Source: CAIQPV01 sp963719855 (GTDB lineage: Bacteria; Pseudomonadota; Gammaproteobacteria; Burkholderiales; Gallionellaceae). From it: a stretch of 64,000 nucleotides of DNA. Of the stretch, positions 7,147 to 16,889 are shown piece by piece (the first letter of the stretch is position 1; every line of letters starts with the position of its first letter). The position numbers were made by a program, and so were the translations under genes. A model generated the notes under the pieces. That model worked only from the letters and a program-made list of their open reading frames with translations. It was not told where the DNA came from and did no database searches. The stretch is taken from the NCBI GenBank assembly GCA_963719855.1, contig CAVRDK010000001.1:682001-746000 (forward strand), written 5' to 3'.

Positions 7147-10100
7147 TTATGTCATGTCATCATCCGGCAACGGGGCCAGTAACGCGGCAATATCGGCCTC
7201 ACCGAATTTCACCAGGCCGCTGGCATCTTCGGACAGGATGCCCGCAGCAAGCTCGGCTTTTTTCTCTTGCAGCGCCAGTATTTTTTCTTCGATGCTACCC
7301 GCCACGACCAGTTTGTAGACGAATACATTTTTAGTCTGCCCCAAACGGTGCGCGCGATCCGTGGCCTGATTTTCCACGGCGGGATTCCACCAGGGGTCGT
7401 AGTGAATCACCGTATCGGCGGCAGTCAGGTTCAGCCCTACCCCGCCCGCCTTCAGGCTGATGAGGAATATTGGCACTTCTTCATCCTGAAAACGGCGCAC
7501 CACTTCTTCGCGGTTTTGCGTGTCGCCAGTGAGTTTCACGTAGGCCAGTTTTTCACTTGCCAACTCGGCTTCGATCAATTCAAGCATGGAGGTGAATTGC
7601 GAGAACACCAGAATACGCCTGCCTTCGCTGACCAGTTCCGGCAGCATTTCCATGAGCAGGTCGAGCTTGGCGCGTTCTTTGACTTTCTTGGCGCTGGTCA
7701 ATTTCAGCAGGCGCGGATCGCAACAGACCTGGCGTAATTTAAGCAGCGCGTCGAGAATGATGATGTGGCTGCGCGAAAAACCTTTGCTGGCGATTTCTTC
7801 ACGCACGCGCTGATCCATGGCAATGCGCACCGTTTCGTATAGGTCGCGCTGCCCGCCTTCCAGTTCGACAGTACGCACAATCAATGTTTTGGCGGGCAAC
7901 TCCTTGGCAACATCTTCCTTGCGCCTGCGCAAAATGAAAGGCTTGACGCGCCTGGCCAGCAGATCGCGGCGTAATTTGTTGCCGTGCTTTTCGATTGGGG
8001 TGCGCCAAGTCTTGGTGAACTCTTTGTTATCTCCCAGCAACCCGGGCAGCAGGAAATCGAACTGCGCCCATAGCTCTCCGAGATGGTTTTCCAGCGGGGT
8101 GCCGGTGAGGCATAAACGATGCCGCGCTTTCAGTTTGCGTACCACTTGCGCGGCCTGGCTGGAAACGTTTTTAACCGTCTGTGCTTCGTCCAGAATCAAC
8201 AGGTGATACTCATGCTCCGCCAACGCCTCTTCGTCGCGCCACAGCAGCGGGTAGGTGGTGAGAATGACATCGTGCTCGCGAATCGCGGGGAAGTGTGCCG
8301 CCCTTTCCTTGCCTTGCAGGGAAAGCAACTTGAGTTGCGGGGCAAAGCGCTCCGCCTCGCGTTTCCAGTTAAATATAAGCGAGGTGGGCAACACCACCAG
8401 CGAAGGCTTGTCCATACGTCCACTGTGTTTTTCGAGCAGCAGGTGCGCTAATGCCTGCGCGGTTTTACCCAGCCCCATGTCATCGGCCAATATCCCCGCC
8501 AGCTCTTGTTCGCGCAGAAATTGCAGCCAGGATAAGCCTTCAATCTGATACGGACGCAATTGCAGGGCAAAACCATCGGGCGGATTAACGGCCTTGATGC
8601 CGGAGGTATTCTTGAGTTTGTTGGCAAGGTCTCTCACCGCCTCCATGCCCTTGAACTGCCAACGCTCCATACCAACCAATGCGTCTATGCGCGCCACGTC
8701 ATAACGCGACAAACGAATTTCACTGCCCATCTTGCCGTCGAATAATTCGATCAGGGTGCGCGCCAGCGGTTTAATTCGATCTGCAGTAACCCTCACTCTG
8801 CCACCATCAGGAAGCAGCAATTCGACCGCCTCCGTATCCTGCATTTTTTCCAACTGGTACGCATCCAACCAGCGCGGGTCAATTTTAAACAACTCATGCA
8901 ACATCGGGGCCAAAGGCAGACGTTGCCCATTGACCACGATGCCCATGTTCAAACTGAACCAGCCATCCTCTTCTTCGTCGAACTCCCCTTCCCATGCTTC
9001 GACTTCCAGAACATTGTGGCGGAAGCTTTGGGGAATGACGATCTCCCATCCAGCCTCGCGCATCTGCGGCACCACTCGCTGCATGAACGACGGCCAGGAC
9101 TCCTCATTTTCCAGCCCATAAACGGGCGGGTTGGGAATTCCGCCGGAAGAGCCTATATAAGCCGGTACGGCTTCGAAGCCATAATCAGTAATCGAATTGA
9201 TATTTCTCGCTTCCGCTTTCTTATCGCGTATCACGCGCACGGTTTCACCGCTACGCAGCGTAACGAATTCGCTCTTGTAGTCGGGCAGCAACACTGCTTC
9301 TCCATAACGAAATTTGATACGCGCGAAATCCAGCTCTTGCTTGCCATGAGCATAGCGCCTGAAACTGCCCAGCCACAGCGGCGCCGACGTTTCAATCTCC
9401 AGCACCGGCACCAGTTTTCTCTTGATGCTGCGCAACCTGTCCTTGCTGGGCGGCGGTAAATCCGGAACCATCTCGCGCAACACATCAGACACCAGCGGAA
9501 CATCAATTTCGCTCAGCGGCGGCATGTTCAGCAACTGCACAATCTGCACAGGTGTCTGAGCGAGATGCAATAGGCCAATTTCTCCCGCTCCGGCATCAAC
9601 ATACCAAGTGGCATCCTGCAACGGCAGCACATCCACTGCCGTTCCACTGCGGATTATCCTTGGCACCATGCGCCCGGATTCATCCGCTCCCCAGTCTAGG
9701 CGGGCATCACGCACTTCACCATGCTTGAGGTGAATCGGCTCCGTCATCTTATGATGACCACCCGCCATGCTTTCCATAAAATATAAGCGCCCGCTCTCCA
9801 GCAAACGCGTCAGGATTTCATGCCCCTGCGCGCACATGACCATAAAACCCTCATATTTGTCGCGATGATTCCACAGCAAACGCAACAAGCCAAGGTCTTC
9901 TTCGGTAACGTACTGCGGAGGTTTTATCAGGGCGCGCTCCACGTTGTCCCATTCTTCCAGCCTGCCCAACAAGCGGCCTTCGCTATCCAGCTTACCCTTG
10001 TAGATAGCTATCGTATATTCCCCCGAATAGGAAGATCGGGTAAGCGCGTAGCACAAGCGCTCCGGCTTCAAGACCGGTTTGGATTTTTTCTTCGGAGGGG

Positions 10101-10449
10101 CTTGCACCGCACGCCGGAAGGATTCAACCCACTCCAGCACGGCATGATTGACCACTGGCGCGCGCGGCACAGCCAGAGCAGATAGCAAAACAACTGCGGT
10201 GTGCTTGCATTTCCAGCGCATCGGACAAGTGCATGTCGGATCAATACGCAGCTTGCCATCCTTATCAGTATCAAAAAATATCTCCACTTGATAAGGGCGA
10301 GGGGCCGTTCCTTTTACCTGCGCGGAAATCTTGTTGAACTGAATATCAAGATAATTGATCGAGTTAAAGTAAGCCTTGGCTTTATTAAGCTCCTGCAAGC
10401 TGTACCAATGTTTTACATCGGAGAGGGTATAAGACTGGGCAAGTGACAT
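7147..10449 (-). CDS. SWIM zinc-finger SNF2-family helicase-like ATPase
   Basis: 1100 residues. The N-terminus carries a SWIM zinc finger (CTCPMRWKCKH, about residues 75-85). A long middle region follows, then an SNF2 ATPase: the Q-like segment LRPYQIEGLSWLQFL, Walker A DDMGLGKT at about 656, the DEAQ box near 751, SGTPLENHLGELWAQFDFL-type motif III and motif VI QATDRAHRLGQ. It should be a DNA-dependent ATP-driven translocase; bacterial SWIM/SNF2 proteins have no firmly established role. The ATG at 10449 begins the conserved MSLAQSYTLSDVKHW. It is monocistronic, convergent with the SPFH gene and 92 bases downstream of parE. Confidence 0.9.
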   Translation of the reverse strand: MSLAQSYTLSDVKHWYSLQELNKAKAYFNSINYLDIQFNKISAQVKGTAPRPYQVEIFFDTDKDGKLRIDPTCTCPMRWKCKHTAVVLLSALAVPRAPVVNHAVLEWVESFRRAVQAPPKKKSKPVLKPERLCYALTRSSYSGEYTIAIYKGKLDSEGRLLGRLEEWDNVERALIKPPQYVTEEDLGLLRLLWNHRDKYEGFMVMCAQGHEILTRLLESGRLYFMESMAGGHHKMTEPIHLKHGEVRDARLDWGADESGRMVPRIIRSGTAVDVLPLQDATWYVDAGAGEIGLLHLAQTPVQIVQLLNMPPLSEIDVPLVSDVLREMVPDLPPPSKDRLRSIKRKLVPVLEIETSAPLWLGSFRRYAHGKQELDFARIKFRYGEAVLLPDYKSEFVTLRSGETVRVIRDKKAEARNINSITDYGFEAVPAYIGSSGGIPNPPVYGLENEESWPSFMQRVVPQMREAGWEIVIPQSFRHNVLEVEAWEGEFDEEEDGWFSLNMGIVVNGQRLPLAPMLHELFKIDPRWLDAYQLEKMQDTEAVELLLPDGGRVRVTADRIKPLARTLIELFDGKMGSEIRLSRYDVARIDALVGMERWQFKGMEAVRDLANKLKNTSGIKAVNPPDGFALQLRPYQIEGLSWLQFLREQELAGILADDMGLGKTAQALAHLLLEKHSGRMDKPSLVVLPTSLIFNWKREAERFAPQLKLLSLQGKERAAHFPAIREHDVILTTYPLLWRDEEALAEHEYHLLILDEAQTVKNVSSQAAQVVRKLKARHRLCLTGTPLENHLGELWAQFDFLLPGLLGDNKEFTKTWRTPIEKHGNKLRRDLLARRVKPFILRRRKEDVAKELPAKTLIVRTVELEGGQRDLYETVRIAMDQRVREEIASKGFSRSHIIILDALLKLRQVCCDPRLLKLTSAKKVKERAKLDLLMEMLPELVSEGRRILVFSQFTSMLELIEAELASEKLAYVKLTGDTQNREEVVRRFQDEEVPIFLISLKAGGVGLNLTAADTVIHYDPWWNPAVENQATDRAHRLGQTKNVFVYKLVVAGSIEEKILALQEKKAELAAGILSEDASGLVKFGEADIAALLAPLPDDDMT

Positions 10450-10541
10450 GGTAAAAAGTAAGAGGGGGTTTACCGCAAAAGCTGCACTTAAAGGTTGGAT
10501 TCTACCTTACAAAAGTTGCATTTCAGAATTGAATCGACCAT

Positions 10542-12502
10542 TCAAATATCCCCCTGAACTTCATTGCCGTGATATTCCAGCCACGCACGACGTGTCGATG
10601 CTTCGTGTTTGCCCATCAGCATGTTGAACATTTCCATATTGTCGTTGAACGGAATAGCGGCGGCATTGACACGTAGAGCGCGCCGCGTATCGGGATTGAG
10701 TGTGGTATCCCAAAGCTGCTCGGCATTCATTTCGCCCAAGCCCTTGAAACGTGAAATCGACCAAGAGCCTTCGCGGATTTTTTCCTGTCTCAACCGGTCT
10801 TCGATGCCCAGCAATTCGCCTTCGTTGAGCGCATAGATTTTGCGGATCGGCTTTTTGCCCTGCGCGGGAACATCCACGCGGAACAGTGGGGGTTGCGCCA
10901 GATAAATCTTACCGGCCAGCACGACTTTGTAGAAATGGCGGAAGAACAGGGTGAGTAACAGGGTAGAGATGTGCGCGCCGTCCACGTCAGCGTCGGCCAT
11001 GATGTAGATGCCGTTGTAGCGTAGACCGGACAAGTCTGCCTCGTCATTCGGGCCGTGCGGATCGACACCTATCGCTACGGCGATATCGTGGATCTCATTG
11101 TTGGCAAACAGGCGGTCTTTTTCAACCTCGAACGTGTTGAGCACTTTGCCGCGCAACGGCAGCACGGCTTGAAATTCCTTGTTGCGCCCCTGCTTGGCCG
11201 AGCCGCCGGCAGAGTCGCCTTCCACCAGAAACAGCTCGGTGCGGGCGGGGTCGTTCGAGCTGCAATCGGTCAGCTTGCCCGGCAACACCGCTACCGAAGA
11301 ACCTTTTTCTTCTCGACTTTTTGCGCCGAGCGCATGCGGGTTTGCGCCTGCTGGATGGCGAGTTCAGTGATGCGCTTGCCGTGGTCGACATGTTCATTCA
11401 GCCATAAGTCCAGCGGGTCTTTGACCATCAACGAAACCAGACGCAAGGCATCGCGCGACACCAGTTTGTCCTTGGTCTGCCCCTGGAATTGCGGGTCGAG
11501 CACCTTGGCCGACAGCACGAAACTGGCGCGCGAAAACACGTCGTCGGATACCAGCTTTACGCCTTTGGGCAGCATGCCATGCAGTTCGGCAAAATTCTTT
11601 ACCGCATTGAATACGCCTTCTTTCAATCCAGCATCATGCGTGCCGCCCGACCAGGTGGGGATGAGGTTGACGTAGGACTCGCGCACAATCGCGCCTTCAG
11701 ACGACCACACGATTGCCCAAGCTGCGCCCTCGCCTTCGGCATAACCGCTGTCGCTGCCTTTCTGCACAAATTTCTCCATGGCAAAAATAGGCACGGCCAG
11801 TTCCTGATCGGAGGTCGCTTCGGTCAGGTAGCCGCGCAGCCCGTCAGGATACGACCACGATTTTGTTTCACCGGTCTTCTCGGTATGCAGGGTAACATTG
11901 ACGCCGGGTAGCAGCACCGCCTTGGAGCGCAACGAGCGTTCCAGTTGCGGCAGGATGACATTGGGCACGTCGAAATATTTCGGGTTTGGCCATGCGCGCA
12001 CTTTGGTGCCACTGCGTTTCTTGGGGCAATCGCCGATGCGCACCAGCGGCGCTTCAGCCGCCCCATTGAGGAAACGGATAAAGTGCTCGCCGCCATCGCG
12101 ATACACCGTCACCTCAACCTTGTTTGACAAGGCGTTGGTGACTGCCACGCCGACACCGTGCAGTCCACCGGCGAATTTGTAGGCGCCGCCCGATTCTTTG
12201 TCGAACTTGCCGCCGGAATGCAGCACCGTGAAAGCCACCTCAACCACCGACACTCCTTCTTCGGCGTGGATGCCTACCGGGATGCCGCGCCCATCGTCCT
12301 GCACGGTTACGGAGCCATCCGTGTGCGCCGTGACCGTGATGTTCTTGGCATAAACCGCCAAGGCCTCGTCGCAAGCGTTGTCCACGACTTCGGCTATCAG
12401 GTGATTGGGAGATTCGAGATTGGTATACATCCCCGGTCGCTGGCGCACCGGTTCAAGACCGCGCAGAACTTTGAAACTGGATTCGTCGTAGATATTTGCC
12501 AT
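10542..12502 (-). pseudogene. parE: DNA topoisomerase IV subunit B, split by a single-base frameshift
   Basis: The upstream frame (to TAG 11291-11293) holds the GHKL ATPase domain: VVDNACDEAL, DDGRGIPVG and GGLHGVGVAVTNALS. The downstream frame (from about 11300 to 10542) holds the TOPRIM domain with VEGDSAGGSAKQGR and DADVDGAHI. The join reads KVEKKK then SSVAVLPGKLTDC, exactly the ParE order, if one A is added to the A5 run at about 11305-11309. The restored length of 653 residues is normal for ParE. As written, topoisomerase IV, an essential decatenase, would not be made whole. Sequence error, true mutation or ribosomal slippage (G_AAA_AAG) are all possible. An in-frame TTG at 12526 with an upstream AGGA is an alternative start. 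Confidence 0.9.
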
Positions 12503-12753
12503 GGATTGAGTTTGAGTTAAGGCCAATTCAAGTGTTCCTAGCTTGGCTGCAAGAACGCTCGTTCCATTATATTACTGAGCTATGGGAAAAGACGCAAATT
12601 ATCCTGCAAAAGTCAGTTAATCAGATGCAACACTTGCTTCCTCCTATGAATCGTGAGTGGACTGGTTGCCAAAAATGCGTAGAAAGTAATGGGAGCCTTA
12701 TGTTTAATCCAGATTGTCCATCTGTATGTTGTCACACAAATGAACAATGCGAG

Positions 12754-13482
12754 CTAGAGGTGGATCAGCCCAGAGCGCATAGCTTTGACCACCACTTGCT
12801 GGCGGGATGAGACACTGAATTTGCGGCGCAGATTGGTGAAATGCAAATTTACTGCTGACTCGGAACGGTGAAATATTTTGGCAATTTCCCATGAGCTCTT
12901 TCCCGCCGCGCACCACTTGATGCATTCAAGTTCACGGGGCGTGATAGAAGGAGATTCTTCCGGCGATTTCGAAGGCTTTATAAAACGAAGCGAGGTTTCA
13001 AAGATGACATCGCGCAAATATGAAAGTTCGGGAAACATACGGTGTGCTTCTTGCTGAAAGTACTTGCCCGGTTTTGTATCGGTCACGAAACACAGAATAC
13101 CCAGTTCGCCTTGTGCGCCATGAATGGGCAGGGTGACACCGGAACGGAGACCGTAACTACATGCTGCCTCATACATTTCTTTTTGTTTCCGGGTAGAAAA
13201 AATATCGGATGACCAGATTAAGGGAATCGATTTTCTTGCACAATGGATGACAGTTGGGTCGATATGCTGCATTTTTTCCGCATCGTATTTGTTGCGCCAT
13301 TCGGTGGGGTAATTGCTATGAAAAAAGGCGAACTCAGCCTCTACAGGAGTGTTACGACTCGGCATGATTGACAGCAGGGTTTGCTCATAGCCGAGATCGT
13401 TGCCGAGCTTGAAAACCAGATCGCGCCAAACTGCCACTGAGTCGCAGCGCATAAGGTCGGTAAACTGTTCGGTAGATTTCAT
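12754..13482 (-). CDS. LuxR-family autoinducer-binding-domain regulator (LuxR solo)
   Basis: About 242 residues from the ATG at 13482, which has GGGAG upstream; an ATG at 13509 lacks a ribosome site. The N-terminal half is an autoinducer-binding domain with the acyl-homoserine-lactone pocket signature: W and Y in EWRNKYD, the D-P pair in HIDPTVIH, W in IPLIWSS and the LRSGVTLPIHG strand. The C-terminal GerE/LuxR HTH is clear (ITPRELECIKWCAAGKSSWE, then IAKIFHRSESAVNLHF). No luxI synthase is seen nearby, so it is a solo that may sense exogenous or distantly made signals. It stands alone between parE and folD. Confidence 0.88.
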   Translation of the reverse strand: MKSTEQFTDLMRCDSVAVWRDLVFKLGNDLGYEQTLLSIMPSRNTPVEAEFAFFHSNYPTEWRNKYDAEKMQHIDPTVIHCARKSIPLIWSSDIFSTRKQKEMYEAACSYGLRSGVTLPIHGAQGELGILCFVTDTKPGKYFQQEAHRMFPELSYLRDVIFETSLRFIKPSKSPEESPSITPRELECIKWCAAGKSSWEIAKIFHRSESAVNLHFTNLRRKFSVSSRQQVVVKAMRSGLIHL

Positions 13483-13653
13483 TTCAGATGGACTCCCAAT
13501 GGATTTCATTAGGAATTTAGGCGATTGGACATGATGTCATCTGTGCGTTACCGTACAAATGGGCAGTCCGTTACCCATGTGCCGGTCTATACACATGCCT
13601 ATGAACAATTTTCAGCTTGACACTATTGTTCGAAAAACTTTGGCATGACACCT

Positions 13654-13733
13654 GTAGGATGGGTGAAGCGTAGCGTAACCCATCAATGCCACAACCTTTC
13701 AAAGCTAAAACGATGGGTTACCACCCATCCTAC
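13654..13733. repeat. Palindromic repeat between folD and the LuxR gene
   Basis: The left part GTAGGATGGGTG (13654-13665) plus GTAACCCATC (13675-13684) is mirrored by GATGGGTTAC (13712-13721) plus CACCCATCCTAC (13722-13733). This is a dispersed-palindrome type element in the folD 3' region. It could act as a transcript-end hairpin for folD, but there is no clear T-run. Confidence 0.7.
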
Positions 13734-13757
13734 TGAGAATCATATAGAGGACATATT

Positions 13758-14609
13758 TTAGTTTGCCACACGCTCTGCCGCTTGCACGGTATTCGCAACC
13801 AGCATGGTGATGGTCATCGGGCCGACGCCGCCGGGGACTGGTGTGATCCAGCCTGCGACTTCTTTGGCGCTATCGAAGTCCACGTCGCCGCATAACTTGC
13901 CGTCGGGCATGCGATTGATGCCCACGTCTATTACAGCGGCACCAGGTTTGATCATGTCACCGGTAATCATCTTCGCTTTTCCAGTGGCTACTACCAGGAT
14001 GTCGGCATCGCGGGTGAACTTGGCGAGGTCAACAGTTCTGGAGGTACAGATGGTGACGGTGGCATTTTTTTGCAGCAGCATTAGCGCCATCGGTTTGCCG
14101 ACGATATTGCTGCGGCCTACTACCACGGCGTGTTTGCCTTCAATCTCGACACCGCATTTTTCAAGCAGCTTCATCGCGCCGTAAGGGGTGCAGGGCGGTA
14201 GCAAAGTATTTCCGATGACCAGCGCGCCGACATTCATCGGATGGAAACCATCCACATCTTTTTCCGGGCTGATGGCTCTCAGTATTTTGTCGCTGTTTAT
14301 GTGCTTGGGCACAGGCAATTGCACGAGCAGGCCGTGAATTTTTGGATCAGCATTCAGTGCGGCGATTTTCGCCAGTAGCGTCGCCTCGCTAGTGTCGGCG
14401 GGCAGAACGATATGTTCGGAATGCAGTCCCAGCTCGGCGCATGCCTTCACCTTGTTGGCGACGTACACCTTGGAAGCGGGGTCTTCGCCGACGATGATGA
14501 CCGCCAGTCCCGGCGTGATGCCGCGCACTTTTAAGGCATCGGCGCGCACTTTCCATTCGGCGCGTACTTCCTGTGCGATGACCTTGCCATCAATGATGCG
14601 TGCTGTCAT
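13758..14609 (-). CDS. folD: Bifunctional methylenetetrahydrofolate dehydrogenase/cyclohydrolase
   Basis: 283 residues, the usual FolD length. It interconverts 5,10-methylene-THF, 5,10-methenyl-THF and 10-formyl-THF with NADP. Signatures include the catalytic lysine region YVANKVKACAELG, the VQLPVPKHINSD segment, PEKDVDGFHPMNVG, the NADP-binding VVGRSNIVGKPMALML and the C-terminal PVPGGVGPMTITMLVANT. It starts at the ATG at 14609. It is a single gene on the minus strand and is followed by a palindromic repeat. Confidence 0.97.
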   Translation of the reverse strand: MTARIIDGKVIAQEVRAEWKVRADALKVRGITPGLAVIIVGEDPASKVYVANKVKACAELGLHSEHIVLPADTSEATLLAKIAALNADPKIHGLLVQLPVPKHINSDKILRAISPEKDVDGFHPMNVGALVIGNTLLPPCTPYGAMKLLEKCGVEIEGKHAVVVGRSNIVGKPMALMLLQKNATVTICTSRTVDLAKFTRDADILVVATGKAKMITGDMIKPGAAVIDVGINRMPDGKLCGDVDFDSAKEVAGWITPVPGGVGPMTITMLVANTVQAAERVAN

Positions 14610-14836
14610 GTTAGTTTCCTATAATTTTTAGAGTTGTGGTTTGTCCGGATAGGACTTTATTCAAACTCATGGTGCAATGCCTTCAATGCGAAAGTCGGAG
14701 GGGTGAATTGTAGCATTGAGCGATGGTGAAATGAGAGGGAGCGTATCGAAGGCGGCTGTGTGACAACCACTCACCCCACCACGCACAGAATCCAGTCTAT
14801 ATCGCGGGCAGTGTGGAACATGCCGGGCGGCCTGAG

Positions 14837-15193
14837 TTAGACCAAAAACTTGCTCCAAGTGCCGATGTTATGAACATTCAGGTAGCCCTTTTTCTTTAGT
14901 AAACGTTTTGCCATTCCACTTCGTGTTCCGCTTGCACAGCAAAGAACAACCGGGAAAGATTTGGGTATCTCACCGAGTCTGCTTCCCAGATCCTGAAGAG
15001 GGATGTTAATTGTTCCAGGTGCGTTCCCATTTGCAAACTCGACAGCCGATCTAACGTCGATATAAATTGCACCGTTCTTCTTTAGTTCTGGCAGCATAGC
15101 AATGACTCTCTTTGTATTCCACCACTTGTATGCAAACCACAGACCCAACGCCAGTAATGGCCAATACTTTTCAAGAAGATCCGGAAAATTCAT
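14837..15193 (-). CDS. Membrane-anchored rhodanese-like protein
   Basis: 118 residues. One N-terminal transmembrane segment (about 8-24, LLEKYWPLLALGLWFAYKWW) is followed by a single rhodanese domain with IDVRSAVEFANG and the active-site loop CCASGTRSGMA, where the second cysteine is the expected persulfide carrier. The domain would probably face the cytoplasm or periplasm close to the membrane. A sulfurtransferase or redox role is likely, but the substrate is not evident. The ATG at 15193 has AAGGAG upstream. The region 14610-14836 between it and folD holds no gene I can support. Confidence 0.85.
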   Translation of the reverse strand: MNFPDLLEKYWPLLALGLWFAYKWWNTKRVIAMLPELKKNGAIYIDVRSAVEFANGNAPGTINIPLQDLGSRLGEIPKSFPVVLCCASGTRSGMAKRLLKKKGYLNVHNIGTWSKFLV

Positions 15194-15407
15194 ATAGCTC
15201 CTTATTTAGACTGAATTGATGAAGTATCGATGGATAGGGATACCCGAGCTAAAGATACCAAAGGTTCCATGCTGTCGCTGCTGAATGGATAATCGAATAT
15301 TCAACTTTAATGCATTTCCATAGATTGGCTCATTGATATAAATCAAGAGGTATACATCCGTCCACAATGAGAGCGCTATGTTAAGGGTTGTCCTCAAAGA
15401 CGATAAC

Positions 15408-16704
15408 TGACCTTGCCCTGTAAAACGTATTTCTTAACTGAGGGTAGAATTCAAGTTAAGGAGACGAAGAAATGACAACAGGAAAAGGTAAGCGAGCAGC
15501 GTACACGCTGGAGTACAAGTTAGAGGCAGTGCGATTGGTACAGGGCGGCCAAGCCTGCGCGGTGACCGCCAAAGTGCTGGGCATACCGAAGCAGACGCTT
15601 GAGAAACTGGGTTCGTCAGGCAGCGAAAGGCAAGCTGACCGGTGCGGGCAGCAAGCCGGTGAGCGCAGAACAGATGGAGCTGGCGCGTTTGAGAGCCGAG
15701 CTTGCGCGGGTCAAGATGGAGCGCGATATATTAAAAAAAGCGACGGCGTACTTTGCGCGGGAGTCAGCGTGAGGTATGCCTGGATTGAGCGGCATAAAAA
15801 GCTCTGGCCGATCACGCTGCAATGTGCAGTGCTGAACGTCAGTGCCAGCGGCTACTTTGAACGTCAGCGGCGCAAAGATTCTGGTCGGACAGAGACGCCA
15901 GGCAAGCGCATCAATGATGAAGCCCTGTTGGTTCACATCAAAGCAGCGCATGCCGCCAGCAAAGGTGAATATGGCTGGCCGCGAGTCTGGCGAGAACTTC
16001 ATGCCAATGGAGTGCGCGTTTGGAAAGAACGGGTTCGGCGGCTCATGAAGGAGCACGGCATCAAAGCGCGCGGGAAGCGTAAATTCGTCGTGACCACCGA
16101 CAGTAAACATAACCTGCCGATTGCGCCGAACTTGCTCAACCGCAACTTCCAACCGGATGCGCCTGACTGCGTGTGGACGAGCGACATCACTTATATCCAG
16201 ACCGATGCAGGCTGGTTATATCTGGCTGTGGTTCTTGATCTGTACAGCCGTCAGGTTGTGGGCTGGAGCATGCAGCCGCACATGCAGACCAGCTTGGTAA
16301 CCGATGCGCTCAGGATGGCGTGGTTCAGGCGACGGCCAGAGCCGGGGCTGATCTTCCACTCTGATCGTGGCAGCCAGTATTGCAGTCACGCATTTCAGGG
16401 CACACTGGCTGAATACGGCATGCAAAGCTCAATGAGCCGCAAAGGAAACTGCTGGGACAATGCGCCAACAGAAAGTTTGTGGGGATCGTTGAAAGTAGGA
16501 AGGCTATATGGAATGCGGTTTGAAACACAGCGCCAGGCAATGGACGAGGTGATTGACTGGCTGACGTACTACAACCACAGAAGACTTCACTCAACACTGG
16601 ATTACATCAGTCCGATGCAGTTCGAGAAAAACTGGTTTGCGGCACAGTTGAAGAAGGCCGCATAATGAGCGCGTTAAGAAATACGGATTACAGGGGCAAG
16701 GTCA
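15408..16704 (+). mobile_element. IS3-family insertion sequence, copy 1 (1297 bp, orfA frameshifted)
   Basis: The element starts TGACCTTGCCCTG and ends GGGGCAAGGTCA. The terminal inverted repeats are imperfect, about 34 bases. It is nearly identical to copy 2 at 26451-27747. Differences noted are one base fewer in the left-end A-run (about 15422-15425), one extra A and a T-to-C change near 15604-15614 in orfA, and one substitution near 16593. The flanks (AAC on the left, AAA on the right) do not form a target duplication, unlike copy 2. This suggests an adjacent deletion or recombination after insertion. Confidence 0.93.
15472..16665 (+). pseudogene. IS3-family transposase, orfA frameshifted into the orfB frame (copy 1)
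   Basis: The first ~45 codons are the OrfA helix-turn-helix (MTTGKGKRAAYTLEYKLEAV, GIPKQTLE). An extra A in GAGAAACTGG (15601-15610) then shifts reading into the OrfB frame long before the normal slippery site. The result is one 397-codon fused frame. The OrfA C-terminal leucine-zipper segment is replaced by out-of-frame sequence, while the OrfB catalytic DDE domain is intact (DITYIQTDAGWLYLAVVLD, HSDRGSQYCS, NAPTESLWGSLK). It bypasses programmed frameshifting but lacks the normal OrfA multimerisation segment, so it is probably inactive. Confidence 0.85.
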
Positions 16705-16889
16705 AAATGCCTACTAGTAGTGATTAGCTACACCATATAACGTGCGGTGGAGGATGCCTTTGGCTTACCTACCCTGCTGCGGAAAACTTTCTCTAAAATA
16801 GGTACCCTAATCTTGCCGTGTCGTAAATTAGGTAGATTGCAGCGTGATAATTACTGGCAGGCGGCATAATGGACAAAATCAAGAGTCCT

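Noticed and set aside
11300..11315. Programmed -1 frameshifting in parE
   Set aside because: The heptamer is G_AAA_AAG, not A_AAA_AAG, so P-site re-pairing is poor. parE is not known to use frameshifting, and several similar indels occur in the window.
12496..12810. 104-codon plus-strand frame over the parE start and the LuxR 3' end
   Set aside because: It overlaps two better genes and has no recognisable domain or convincing start.
13559..13578. lux-box-like palindrome upstream of the LuxR gene
   Set aside because: Only 5-bp arms with a 10-base gap; too weak to annotate as an operator, mentioned only within the LuxR finding.
14667..14858. 63-codon minus-strand frame downstream of the rhodanese gene
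   Set aside because: No similarity, overlaps the rhodanese 3' end, no ribosome site.
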